DNA of 19,991 nt, taken from NCBI GenBank assembly GCA_016930735.1, contig JAFGGF010000004.1:1-19991 (forward strand), in the 5' to 3' direction. The DNA is from Prolixibacteraceae bacterium. GTDB lineage: Bacteria; Bacteroidota; Bacteroidia; Bacteroidales; Prolixibacteraceae. This document shows positions 1-8,098 of this stretch, one piece after another (position 1 is the first letter of the stretch; every line of letters begins with the position of its first letter). The notes under the pieces were generated by a model. The model was not told the origin of the DNA. It made no database searches and saw only the letters and a program-made list of their open reading frames with translations. The position numbers and the translations under genes were made by a program.

Positions 1-3000
1 ATTATTCCATCCTGATTATACCATTGATTTCCTTCCGGTGAACTTGAATGAAGTGTATATTCATTTAATGTAATTACAGGAGTGGGAGGAGATTCCGGCT
101 GGCTTTCAATTACTACTGAAACTGAATATTCTGAAGTACAGCCGTTATTGTCGGTAACAGTAAACTGATAGGTCCCCGCAATTAAGTTTCTTATTGTTGC
201 CATTGTTCCTGTTCCGCCAACCAATGATCCACTTGGGAAGACAGTTATAAACCATTGACCTGATCCAGGTAATCTTGTTAATTCAACTCTTCCGTTTTCA
301 TTGTCACAGGTAGGTTGGGTGATTTTACCGATTACAGGAGCATTCGGAGTGTCCGGTTCATAAATAATTATATTTTCAGAATACTCTGAGCTACAACCTG
401 TACTGTTGGTTACAGTAAAATTATAAGTACCCTGAAGTAAGCCTGAAATAATAGTACTGGTTCCGGTTCCGCTGATTTCTCCGGGATTTATTTCCCAGCT
501 TCCTGTCGGGGGAAGCCCGGTTAATTCAACTGATCCGGTTGGATTCCCGCAGTTTGGTTGTGTAATTGAGCCAATAACGGGAGCAGAAGGGATTTCCGGT
601 TGTTCTTCAATTGTTACATCAACAGAAGTATCTGAAACACAGTAATCTTCATTGGTAACAATAAAATTATAAATTCCGGGAGGTAATCCTGTAAAAATAT
701 AGGTGCTTCCGGTTCCTGAATATTCAGTTCCATCCGGCATTAGGGTTATTGTCCAGGTTCCGTTTTCAGGTAAACCACTCAATTCCACGATACCGGTTTC
801 TTCCTGACAATCAGGTTGTATTGTATTATTAATTTGCGGTGGTAAAATATTTGGTTGTTCGTTAATTAAAACATTTCCTGAATTTTCTGATGTGCAGCCA
901 TTCGAATTAGTCACAGTAAAATAATAAGTGCCGGGCGAAAGGCTGTCAATAATAAAATTACTTCCGGTACCTGAATATGTAATTTCTCCTGGGAATTGAT
1001 TTAATGTCCATGTTCCTGCCCCCGGCAATCCGGATAATTCAACACTCCCGGTTTCGATAATGCAGGTAGGCTGAACTATTTGGTCAATAACCGGAGCCGG
1101 TGGTGTTTCCGGATTGGATTCTATAATAACTTCACCTGTTTCATCAGAAGTGCAACCATCTTCATTTGTAACAGTAAAATGATAAATCCCGGAATTTAAG
1201 CCCGTAACTGTAAATTCATCTCCTGATCCTGAATGAGAACCTGGCATAATAATCCATTCTCCATCAGGTAATCCGCTTAATATAACGCTTCCTGTCCCTG
1301 TTAAACATGTTGGCTGGACAACTTCCGAAACAACAGGAGTCTCAGGTGTCTCTGGTTGACTTCTTATTATCACATGCGATGAAGCTTTTGAAGTACAACC
1401 ATCAGAATTGGTTACATTAAATGAATAACCCCCTGTTGTCAAGCCAGTTATCAGGTAACTACTACCACTGCCTGAATAGGTGACTCCGGCAGGAATTTTT
1501 GTAATAATCCAGTTTCCTGTTTCCGGTAATCCGTTTAAAATGACACTTCCGGTTGGATTTTCACAGCCGGGCTGGGTAATTTCTCCAAGCTGTGGTGCTG
1601 AAGGTTTTTCAGGCTGACTATTTATTATCACTTCTTCAGAAGCTTGTGAAATACAACCTTCTGCATTGGTAACAAGGAAGGAGTAAATACCTTCCGGAAG
1701 ATTTGTAATAACTTTACCTGATCCATTTCCTTCAAACTGAGTTCCATCAGGCATTTGTGTCACAACCCAGTTACCGGCTCCCGGAAGCCCGCTTAGTTCA
1801 ACACTTCCGGTTGAGGTTTCACAATCGGGTTGAACAATGTTGTTTATCACCGGAACTTCCGGAATATCAGGTGGAACATTAATTACTGTATTTTCAGAAT
1901 TTACAGATGTACAACCTTTAGCATTTGTTACAGTAAAATAATAGGTGCCGGGGTCAAGTTCTTCAATAGTTGTGGATGTCCCGTTTCCGGTCAGTAAAAC
2001 GTTTCCGGGGAAAATTGTAATTGTCCAATCTCCTGTGCCAGGTAATCCGATAAGTTCAACACTCCCGGTTTCTGTTTCGCAATCAGGTTGGATAATATCT
2101 CCGATTTCCGGAGCCAATGGGGTTTCAGGTTGATTATTGATCACAACGTTTCCTGATGGTTCTGAAGTGCATCCTTCTTCATTTGTGATTGTAAATGAAT
2201 AGGTTCCGGCAGCAAGTCCTGACAGAACAGTATTTGTTCCACTTCCGGTTGTTGTAGAATTACCGGGTAATTGGGTGATGATCCATGTCCCTGTTTCAGG
2301 CAAACCTTCCAACGTTATACTTCCTGTTTCAGTTTCGCAGGTGGGTTGACTGGTTTCACCTAAAAGGGGAGCTTCCGGAGTATCAATCGGAGTATCAATA
2401 ATAACATCAACAGATAAATCCGAAGTGCAACCGTCGCTGTTGGTAACTGAAAAATTGTATGTTCCGGCAGTTAATCCGGTAATTACAGTATTTTCTCCGG
2501 CTCCAGAAATTGTAGTCTCACCAGGCATTTGTGTGATAATCCAATTACCGGTTCCGGGGAGCCCTGTCAATTCTATGCTACCGGTGGGAGTTGAACAACT
2601 GGGTTGTGTTATTTTTTCCGGAACCGGTGCCGGAATATCAAATTGGTCATTTATAATGACATTTCCAGTTGGTTCAGATGTGCAACCTTCTTCATTGGTA
2701 ACAGTAAAGTTATATGTTCCGGCAGTTAAATTGTCAATGTTTACAGATGTTCCGGTTCCGTTTACTGAAATTTCGCCGGGAGTTCCGTTTACGGTCCAGT
2801 TGCCTGTAGCTGGTAATCCTGATAAATTAACATTTCCGGTTTCAATCAGGCAGGTAGGCTGTCCAACAAATTCAACTACCGGTACATCGGGAACCTGAGG
2901 CGGTTGATTAATAACCACTTCTTCCGATCCTGCAGAAATACAGCCGGTGTCATCAGTTACAGCAAAAGTATAAGTGCCGGGTAATAATCCATCCATTGTA

Positions 3001-5948
3001 TATGTTGAACCATTACCATTTATTTCACCACCATCGGGTGTGCGTGTTATAATCCAGTTGCCGTTAGCAGGTAAATTTTCCAAAACAACACTTCCTGCTG
3101 TTTTCCCGCAATCAGGTTGAGTTACAAGACCAATGGCAGGTGCATCGCATTGCTGAGGTAAAGTCGAAATTACCCAGATGGGTTGATTAACAAAATGCCC
3201 GTTCTGAAAATTTCCCGAAGGATCAACAAATTCAAAGCCTTTACCAGTATTAAAATTGAACAGTGCAGCCAGCCCGTTTTCTGTTCCATCCAGCATTCTG
3301 TAGATGTTGTTTTGAATTTCGGCCTGAGTTCTAATTGTTTTCCAGATTCTGAGTTCATCAATTGTGCCATGTGAATATTCAATCCAACCGGCTGCGTTGA
3401 TTGCAATCTGAAGCCAGTCGTCAAAAGAAGTGTCAGGAATATCACCGTTAAAATTTTTTTGTTCCGAAAGTTCACCATTGATGTAATATTTAACAGTATT
3501 TGCTGCCCTGTCGTAGCTTACTGCAACATGAAACCATTGGCTCATGGGAGGAACCTCACCCAAATCGGTTGCGGTCCAAATCATTCCCACTTCCATTCCG
3601 TTTGTATCATGAAACTGGAAACCCCATCCCCAGTTTATATCCGGTTTAAAATTTTCGATCAAGGGGAAACGGCCAATTGTCCAGTCATCCATTTTTACCC
3701 ATGCTTCAAGCGTGATTTTATCGTTTGTTTCAATTTCATCAAGTGCGGCTGAATGGGGTACAATCAGGTAATCGTCGGTTCCGTCAAACCAGAGTGCATA
3801 ACCGGCATTTGTAGGAATTCCTCCGGTTGTGAAACACCATTTTTCAGACCATCCATTTATTCCCTGATTTCCTGCAATCTGAACCCTCCAGTAATATTTT
3901 GTCAGGTATTTCAGGTTTTCAATTTCAACAAAATTTGTATCAACATTGGCAAAACTGATTACAGGATTTGCAAAATCTTCAGTTTCCGACACCTGTACAT
4001 TGTAGGTGTTTGCTGTACTTTCTTCAATCCACCAAAGTGTTGGGTTTATTGAAATATCCATAAAATTATCCTCAGGGGCAAGCAATTCAACAAGATTGAG
4101 GATATTTGCCATATTCAGCCTTCCAGCCCCCCAGTTATTATTTGGCACCCCATTAATGCCATTTACATTTGCAAAGTTTTTCATTGCATTGTAAATTTCC
4201 TGCGGAGTTGCATCCGGAAACTGTTCAAGGTAAAGGGCGGCGCAACCAGCGGCAATCGGGCAGGCCATACTTGTGCCTCTCATCCTGTAATAATTGGCTT
4301 CACCTTCGTTGGTTATTCCATCGTTGTCGATCCAGAATTTATCGGGAACTTTATAAACGTCTTTATCACGTAATGAGATTGTTACATGTCCCGGTGCACA
4401 AATATCTGGTTTAATCACTCCATCCATTCGCGGGCCACGGCTGGAAAAACGAGCCAGGCTATCTAATTCATAACCATTGTAAACCCAGTCAGAACCGGAA
4501 TAATCAGTAGTAAGATGCCTTGAAACATAGGCTCCTACAGCTAAACCAAAGTCGGCAGATGCAGGTGATCCGATCGTGTACATCTGATCACTTTCATTAA
4601 ACCATACATTGTAATCCCCTTCATCCTTTTCTGTCCATTGCTCATAAATGTGGCAAAACTGATCGTTTGATGAGTTATTTACAACTTTCAGGTAATAAGT
4701 TTCAGCATCCTGTGGCAATGTAAAATTGGAATGTGAATTCTGAGATTCAGTTCCTTTAGTACTTTCAGTAGTTGGCAGCCAGGTAATATCGTTTATCAGA
4801 GTTTTATTATGGTCATAATATTCAAGTGTGAGGTCGTTCCGTGCTGCACCATCACTCCAAACCAAATTGAAAATAAGTTGAATATCGATTGTGTCAGCCC
4901 CTGAAATTACAAGTTCAATAAAATCACTTGCCGAGCTTCCCGGAATCGTACCCGACCAATGGCGGTCGTCATCGGCACTGTTTCCTGCCGAAAGGAAAAA
5001 TGGTACCCCTAAATTGTAAGCCCAGTCAACTTTTTGTTCCGTTGCACTGGTTCCGTCATGGTAGTCATCCCATCCGCCATAACTCATTGATAAAACATCG
5101 ACGTGATAAATATTTACCGCTGCATCAATTGCAGCAATAATAGCTGCATCACTTGCAGAGGCATTGGTGTCATTCCCGATTTTAATAAAAGTCAGGTCAG
5201 CTTCGGGGGCAGCACCTATATAAGCACCTTCGCCATTGTAAGCCGGATCCTTCCCTTGCGACAAAATTCCTCGTCCCAAAGCAGTTGCTGCTACATGGGT
5301 TCCGTGCCCGGTTGTTGTATTTGCTACATCGTCATCAATGTCGGGGAAATATGAATAATCCTTGTATTCGAAGTTTTCAGGGAGGTCGGTTCCTGCATAG
5401 GAAATATCAATTCCTGAATCGAGAATCCCGATTTTTACACCTTTCCCTTTGTAGCCTGAACTCCATACCATATTTGCACGGACACTTCTGGTTGCATTGT
5501 TATTTAATGCTTTAAAAGTTTTTTCAGCAGTATCCATTTTTTTAATAAACGGAAGTGCAAGTGCCGTATTTAATTTATTAACCGGCAAACTGGCAATTAT
5601 AAATCCATAAGGGTGGCTTCCAACCGGAGGAGTCCAAGTTTCATAATAACATGTTATTCCCAGATCCGAAAGTTGTTTTTTTTGGTTTTCATTCGGGAAA
5701 GATGAAAAATATATAACCACATCGGTTTTCTGATCACTTTTTTTTATTGATCCGCTTTTCAGAAAGGCTTGTTTCCGATACACTTTTTCAATCAGTTTTC
5801 CACTTAAAATTTTATCCTGATTTGATTCAGAAACAATATTTTTTATTTGTTCCCTACTCAGTTTATTTTGCGAAAAAACATTCAGATATAAGACAGATAA
5901 AATTACTATCAGTAAAATTTTTCTCAAGGCAATTTTAGTAGTTAGCAT
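1..5948 (-). CDS. Giant secreted subtilisin-like (S8) protease with Fn3, LamG and 12 tandem SprB/Ig-like modules (3' end cut by window)
   Basis: I translated this open frame by hand. It starts at ATG 5948 and has no stop down to base 3, giving at least 1982 residues; the C-terminus is off the window. Residues 1-27 are a signal peptide ending in FSQ, followed by a propeptide-like region to about 150. The S8 catalytic residues are visible: Asp177 in ILDSGID, His215 in GHGTH, oxyanion Asn323 in SAGN and Ser560 in GTSMACP. About 237 residues separate Asn323 and Ser560, against 66 in subtilisin, so a beta-rich insertion sits at roughly 330-470. After the protease come an Fn3-like domain (about 620-710), a LamG/concanavalin-like domain (about 712-928) and twelve modules (about 935-1957), then the start of a different module. 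The likely role is an exported or cell-surface protease with adhesive or glycan-binding parts. Type IX secretion is an inference: the C-terminal sorting domain would lie outside the window. Confidence 0.9.
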   Translation of the reverse strand, partial: MLTTKIALRKILLIVILSVLYLNVFSQNKLSREQIKNIVSESNQDKILSGKLIEKVYRKQAFLKSGSIKKSDQKTDVVIYFSSFPNENQKKQLSDLGITCYYETWTPPVGSHPYGFIIASLPVNKLNTALALPFIKKMDTAEKTFKALNNNATRSVRANMVWSSGYKGKGVKIGILDSGIDISYAGTDLPENFEYKDYSYFPDIDDDVANTTTGHGTHVAATALGRGILSQGKDPAYNGEGAYIGAAPEADLTFIKIGNDTNASASDAAIIAAIDAAVNIYHVDVLSMSYGGWDDYHDGTSATEQKVDWAYNLGVPFFLSAGNSADDDRHWSGTIPGSSASDFIELVISGADTIDIQLIFNLVWSDGAARNDLTLEYYDHNKTLINDITWLPTTESTKGTESQNSHSNFTLPQDAETYYLKVVNNSSNDQFCHIYEQWTEKDEGDYNVWFNESDQMYTIGSPASADFGLAVGAYVSRHLTTDYSGSDWVYNGYELDSLARFSSRGPRMDGVIKPDICAPGHVTISLRDKDVYKVPDKFWIDNDGITNEGEANYYRMRGTSMACPIAAGCAALYLEQFPDATPQEIYNAMKNFANVNGINGVPNNNWGAGRLNMANILNLVELLAPEDNFMDISINPTLWWIEESTANTYNVQVSETEDFANPVISFANVDTNFVEIENLKYLTKYYWRVQIAGNQGINGWSEKWCFTTGGIPTNAGYALWFDGTDDYLIVPHSAALDEIETNDKITLEAWVKMDDWTIGRFPLIENFKPDINWGWGFQFHDTNGMEVGMIWTATDLGEVPPMSQWFHVAVSYDRAANTVKYYINGELSEQKNFNGDIPDTSFDDWLQIAINAAGWIEYSHGTIDELRIWKTIRTQAEIQNNIYRMLDGTENGLAALFNFNTGKGFEFVDPSGNFQNGHFVNQPIWVISTLPQQCDAPAIGLVTQPDCGKTAGSVVLENLPANGNWIITRTPDGGEINGNGSTYTMDGLLPGTYTFAVTDDTGCISAGSEEVVINQPPQVPDVPVVEFVGQPTCLIETGNVNLSGLPATGNWTVNGTPGEISVNGTGTSVNIDNLTAGTYNFTVTNEEGCTSEPTGNVIINDQFDIPAPVPEKITQPSCSTPTGSIELTGLPGTGNWIITQMPGETTISGAGENTVITGLTAGTYNFSVTNSDGCTSDLSVDVIIDTPIDTPEAPLLGETSQPTCETETGSITLEGLPETGTWIITQLPGNSTTTGSGTNTVLSGLAAGTYSFTITNEEGCTSEPSGNVVINNQPETPLAPEIGDIIQPDCETETGSVELIGLPGTGDWTITIFPGNVLLTGNGTSTTIEELDPGTYYFTVTNAKGCTSVNSENTVINVPPDIPEVPVINNIVQPDCETSTGSVELSGLPGAGNWVVTQMPDGTQFEGNGSGKVITNLPEGIYSFLVTNAEGCISQASEEVIINSQPEKPSAPQLGEITQPGCENPTGSVILNGLPETGNWIITKIPAGVTYSGSGSSYLITGLTTGGYSFNVTNSDGCTSKASSHVIIRSQPETPETPVVSEVVQPTCLTGTGSVILSGLPDGEWIIMPGSHSGSGDEFTVTGLNSGIYHFTVTNEDGCTSDETGEVIIESNPETPPAPVIDQIVQPTCIIETGSVELSGLPGAGTWTLNQFPGEITYSGTGSNFIIDSLSPGTYYFTVTNSNGCTSENSGNVLINEQPNILPPQINNTIQPDCQEETGIVELSGLPENGTWTITLMPDGTEYSGTGSTYIFTGLPPGIYNFIVTNEDYCVSDTSVDVTIEEQPEIPSAPVIGSITQPNCGNPTGSVELTGLPPTGSWEINPGEISGTGTSTIISGLLQGTYNFTVTNSTGCSSEYSENIIIYEPDTPNAPVIGKITQPTCDNENGRVELTRLPGSGQWFITVFPSGSLVGGTGTMATIRNLIAGTYQFTVTDNNGCTSEYSVSVVIESQPESPPTPVITLNEYTLHSSSPEGNQWYNQDGI
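79..3145 (-). repeat. Twelve tandem ~85-residue SprB/Ig-like protein modules (~255 bp period)
   Basis: Inside the subtilase gene the sequence repeats with a period of about 243-261 bp. Each module follows the same plan: a QP-x-C start, T/N-G-S-V-x-L-x-GLP, a G-x-W strand, a PG turn, GTG/GSG, a GL-x-x-GTY-x-F-x-VTN strand, then GCTS and a Pro-rich linker (PETP-like). The QP-x-C motifs fall near 3110, 2857, 2600, 2340, 2083, 1826, 1566, 1309, 1068, 816, 556 and 307. Every module has two cysteines, one in QP-x-C and one in the x-x-GC-x-S end, which could pair. The eighth and eleventh are a few residues shorter at the turn. The copies differ throughout at nucleotide level, so the array is not a fresh duplication. 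The closest family I know is the SprB repeat/HYR-like group of Bacteroidota surface adhesins. Confidence 0.88.
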
Positions 5949-6097
5949 GATGTTGATTTTTAAGGATTTAATAAGAAACCGGATTTTACACTGTTTTCAA
6001 AAGAAAAAATACGAATAATCCATGTAAATCAGTTTGTTGGAAGTAGAATTTCTATTGTTTGTAGTAGTTTTGTAAGGTATTATTTCCGGGATTTATT

Positions 6098-6643
6098 TTA
6101 TTTGGAATTGCAAAGTTCTAAAATAGCATTTAAGGTTTTCCAGCTCCGGGTTGTTGCATCTGTTTTTAGTTTGTTTTCAAAGAAATTGTTTGTGTATTTG
6201 GTTCTTCCATAACCATCGGGGCAAAAAAGATAAATCAGTTTCCCTGAAATTATAAATTCATCGTTGCCGGAAGCTATTGATTTTAAGTCCGATATTCTGT
6301 CTGAATCAGGTTTTCTCTCCAGAAATGTGATGTGCAAAAATTTTATTTCTTTATTTTTTTCATTTATGAATGGATTATTCAGGGAAGCAAATTCCAGTTC
6401 TTCGTGTTTAAGGATTGTAACCGGTACATTAAAATCGTATTTTTTTGAAAGGGCATTCATGATTTTAAGTTTCAGAGAATCCCTGTTTGTTTCCGGACTT
6501 CTGAATACAATATTTCCACTTTGAATATAGGTTGCAACCTTTTCAAATCCGAGGCTTTCAATCAGCTTTTTCAGGTCGGCCATCTTTATCAGCTTTTGCC
6601 CGCTGACATTGATGCCGCGCAGTAAGGCTATATAAGTATTCAT
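6098..6643 (-). CDS. DUF1697 family protein
   Basis: This 181-residue soluble protein has the N-terminal signature of the DUF1697 family: ALLRGINVSG at residues 6-15, then KKLIESLGF and YIQSGNIVF near 39-47. The length matches the family. There is no signal peptide or membrane segment, so it should be cytoplasmic. Members occur as single genes in many bacteria and their biochemical role is not known to me. It is the last gene of a minus-strand cluster (Crp/Fnr regulator, 103-residue unknown, DUF4180, this gene), 53 bp after the DUF4180 stop. That gap leaves room for its own promoter, so co-transcription is uncertain. I see no clear terminator in the 149 bp between its stop and the start of the subtilase gene. 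Confidence 0.88.
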   Translation of the reverse strand: MNTYIALLRGINVSGQKLIKMADLKKLIESLGFEKVATYIQSGNIVFRSPETNRDSLKLKIMNALSKKYDFNVPVTILKHEELEFASLNNPFINEKNKEIKFLHITFLERKPDSDRISDLKSIASGNDEFIISGKLIYLFCPDGYGRTKYTNNFFENKLKTDATTRSWKTLNAILELCNSK

Positions 6644-6696
6644 ATTCCCGTTTCTTTATAAAAGAAAATTGAAGGGAAAATGTTCAATAAAGGAAA

Positions 6697-7059
6697 TTAT
6701 CCTTTTTGCCAGAATTCAAAAACTTTTTCCTTTGAAGAAACAAAAATCACTCTTCCTGTTTTGTTGCTTTCATAAATAAAGTCGTGCAGGCTTTTACTTT
6801 TAAATTCTGAAAAATTTCCAACGATGGCCAGGCGCTGGTTATAATTTGAAAATTTCTGTAGCACTTCCCCTGCTATCCCTGTTTTTAAATTGAAAAAACC
6901 TTCGGGCAGGTTTTCAATTTTAAGTAAAATCCTGTCTGCTCCCAGATAGCCCGCATTTGCCATTAAATCGAGGATATCCTGGGTTTCTTTAAAAACCAGA
7001 TTTTTATCTTTTAATTCTGCGTGTGAATAATTTCCTTGATTATAAATAAGTAATTCCAT
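6697..7059 (-). CDS. DUF4180 domain-containing protein
   Basis: This 120-residue protein matches the DUF4180 pattern as I know it. It has an alternating strand/helix start, DILDLMANAGYLGADRILL in the middle (residues 28-46), a helix with the motif F-x-L-x-TGIAGEVLQKFSNY, and a C-terminal strand followed by a helix (GRVIFVSS and the EFWQKG end). The length is usual for the family. It is cytoplasmic, with no signal peptide and no cysteines. The function is unknown. Its start lies 8 bp after the stop of the 103-residue gene upstream, so the two are almost certainly co-transcribed and probably work together. Confidence 0.85.
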   Translation of the reverse strand: MELLIYNQGNYSHAELKDKNLVFKETQDILDLMANAGYLGADRILLKIENLPEGFFNLKTGIAGEVLQKFSNYNQRLAIVGNFSEFKSKSLHDFIYESNKTGRVIFVSSKEKVFEFWQKG

Positions 7060-7067
7060 AATAAAAA

Positions 7068-7379
7068 TTATCTGGCAAATGCCTGTATTTCATCAATTAG
7101 TCCTTGTTGATATGCTTTTTTTACAATAGGCCAGTCGCCTCGCCGGTTAAAAAACAGCGAACAGTAATTTCGCTGGATAAGGCTGCCGTAAAATAAATAA
7201 TATTCCAACCTGTTAATTCCTTCTTCATTCTGAACCAGGCTTATGGCAAAATCGATATACCTTGTCATTGGCAGGCTTGAGTTTTTGTTCAAACGGCTCA
7301 TTATAAAATCAATATTTGACTTTTTGCCTTCCAACGCATTCTCAATCAATTCGTGCAATATACCTGAAAATTTCTGCAT
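7068..7379 (-). CDS. Conserved hypothetical protein, 103 residues
   Basis: I cannot assign this protein to a named family. It is mostly helical and soluble, with no signal peptide. It has a conserved-looking centre (MTRYIDFAISLVQNEEG and EYYLFYGSLIQRNYC, residues about 38-70) and an RRGDWPIVKKAY stretch near the C-terminus. The DUF4180 gene follows after 8 bp, so the pair forms a two-gene unit. The start lies 74 bp downstream of the Crp/Fnr-type regulator, and the inverted repeat at 7427-7450 sits just in front of it. Regulation of this pair by the neighbouring regulator is therefore plausible but inferred. The protein looks like a real gene: full-length start, tight spacing and a protein-like composition. 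Confidence 0.75.
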   Translation of the reverse strand: MQKFSGILHELIENALEGKKSNIDFIMSRLNKNSSLPMTRYIDFAISLVQNEEGINRLEYYLFYGSLIQRNYCSLFFNRRGDWPIVKKAYQQGLIDEIQAFAR

Positions 7380-7426
7380 ATCTCAGTTTCATTAAAAAAT
7401 GCGAAGATGCAGAAGAAAAATCTGAT

Positions 7427-7450
7427 TTTTTTTGATCCATGTCAAAAAAA
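7427..7450. promoter_or_regulatory. Perfect 9-bp inverted repeat, candidate Crp/Fnr-type operator
   Basis: The sequence reads TTTTTTTGA, six bases (TCCATG), then TCAAAAAAA, which is a perfect dyad. The inner part, TTTGA-N6-TCAAA, matches the Crp site TGTGA-N6-TCACA except for one symmetric base per arm. It lies between the stop of a Crp/Fnr-family gene (7454) and the start of the next gene (7379), the right place for an operator. An alternative is a weak A/U hairpin ending the regulator transcript, but there is no GC stem. Confidence 0.4.
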
Positions 7451-7453
7451 GAT

Positions 7454-8014
7454 TTATAGTCGCTTTCTGATCCGGCTTAGTGTTTCCTGAGTGATCCCCA
7501 TTATGGAGGCGATGTATCCAAGCTTTGCTCTTTTAATCATTTCCGGGGCAATTTTTTGCAGGTATTTGTATTTTTCTCTGGCATTCATCATGTTGAATTC
7601 TTTTGTATTCTGATCGATACCGGCAAACTGCTCACCCATTAAAATATTGGTAAATGTTACAATTTGGGGAACCTTTGAAAGTAATATGCTGTTTTCTCTG
7701 GTAATACAAATTGTTTCTGTTGGTTCACATGTTTGAATAATTTCATTTGAAAGCGATTTGTGAAAATATGCAGACACCGAAGTAAAAAACTCATTTTCGC
7801 AGTGGATCCATGTAGTTATTTCTTTTCCATTGAACAAATGAAACTTTCGAACCATCCCCGATTTAACAAACCAGATTTTGTTGCAACGCTGACCGGCTTC
7901 CAGAATAAATTCATTTTTATTCCAGAGGTCCTGTTCAGCAAGTTTACATAATTCGGAAATTGCTTCCTCATTCAACCTGACATATTGGTTTATATAATCA
8001 ATTAATTGTTGCAT
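7454..8014 (-). CDS. Crp/Fnr family transcriptional regulator
   Basis: The protein has 186 residues, the usual length for short Bacteroidota Crp/Fnr regulators. The N-terminal half is a cyclic-nucleotide-binding-like beta barrel: FILEAGQRCNKIWFVKSGMVR at about 37-57 is the typical strand pattern with the G-x-x-x-x-x-x-F/V-x-x-G turn. A long dimer helix follows (about 110-135). The C-terminus is a short helix-turn-helix; LGYIASIMGITQETLSRIRKRL is the recognition part, with the S-R typical of this group. There is no Fnr-like cysteine cluster at the N-terminus, so it is not an obvious [4Fe-4S] oxygen sensor, and the effector is unknown. It heads a cluster of small genes. Dyads are seen on both sides of it (8050-8067 and 7427-7450), which suggests self-control and control of the next genes. 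Confidence 0.9.
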   Translation of the reverse strand: MQQLIDYINQYVRLNEEAISELCKLAEQDLWNKNEFILEAGQRCNKIWFVKSGMVRKFHLFNGKEITTWIHCENEFFTSVSAYFHKSLSNEIIQTCEPTETICITRENSILLSKVPQIVTFTNILMGEQFAGIDQNTKEFNMMNAREKYKYLQKIAPEMIKRAKLGYIASIMGITQETLSRIRKRL

Positions 8015-8018
8015 CCAT

Positions 8019-8026
8019 CAAATATA
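8019..8026 (-). promoter_or_regulatory. Possible Bacteroidota -7 promoter element (TAnnTTTG)
   Basis: The minus strand reads TATATTTG, an exact match to the Bacteroidota -7 consensus TAnnTTTG, with a TTG 16 bp further upstream. It ends only 4 bp before the ATG of the Crp/Fnr gene, so a transcript from it would be leaderless or nearly so. This element is expected by chance about once every one to two kilobases in DNA this AT-rich, so the call is weak. Confidence 0.25.
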
Positions 8027-8049
8027 GTGAGTTGAATGAAATCAATTTT

Positions 8050-8067
8050 ATTTCAGATATGTGAAAT
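8050..8067. promoter_or_regulatory. Inverted repeat ATTTCA-N6-TGAAAT upstream of the Crp/Fnr gene
   Basis: A perfect 6-bp dyad with a six-base spacer (GATATG) lies 36-53 bp upstream of the Crp/Fnr start codon. Its arm and spacer geometry is that of Crp-family sites, though the arm sequence differs from the dyad at 7427-7450. It could be an autoregulatory operator. It is not a good terminator for the permease gene, because no T-run follows on the minus strand. Confidence 0.3.
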
Positions 8068-8098
8068 GGGTTTTTTTTAATTTTTTATGCAGGTTCAC

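Noticed and set aside
2425..2898. 157-residue + strand frame rich in Pro, Val and Ser
   Set aside because: It is the antisense reading of the tandem modules of the subtilase gene and repeats with the same period, so it has no independent support. Other + strand frames between 1945 and 5938 are rejected for the same reason.
79..3145. Regularly spaced repeats that might suggest a CRISPR or satellite array
   Set aside because: The period is about 255 bp, the copies vary in every part, and the frame is open throughout with conserved protein motifs. It is a protein module array.
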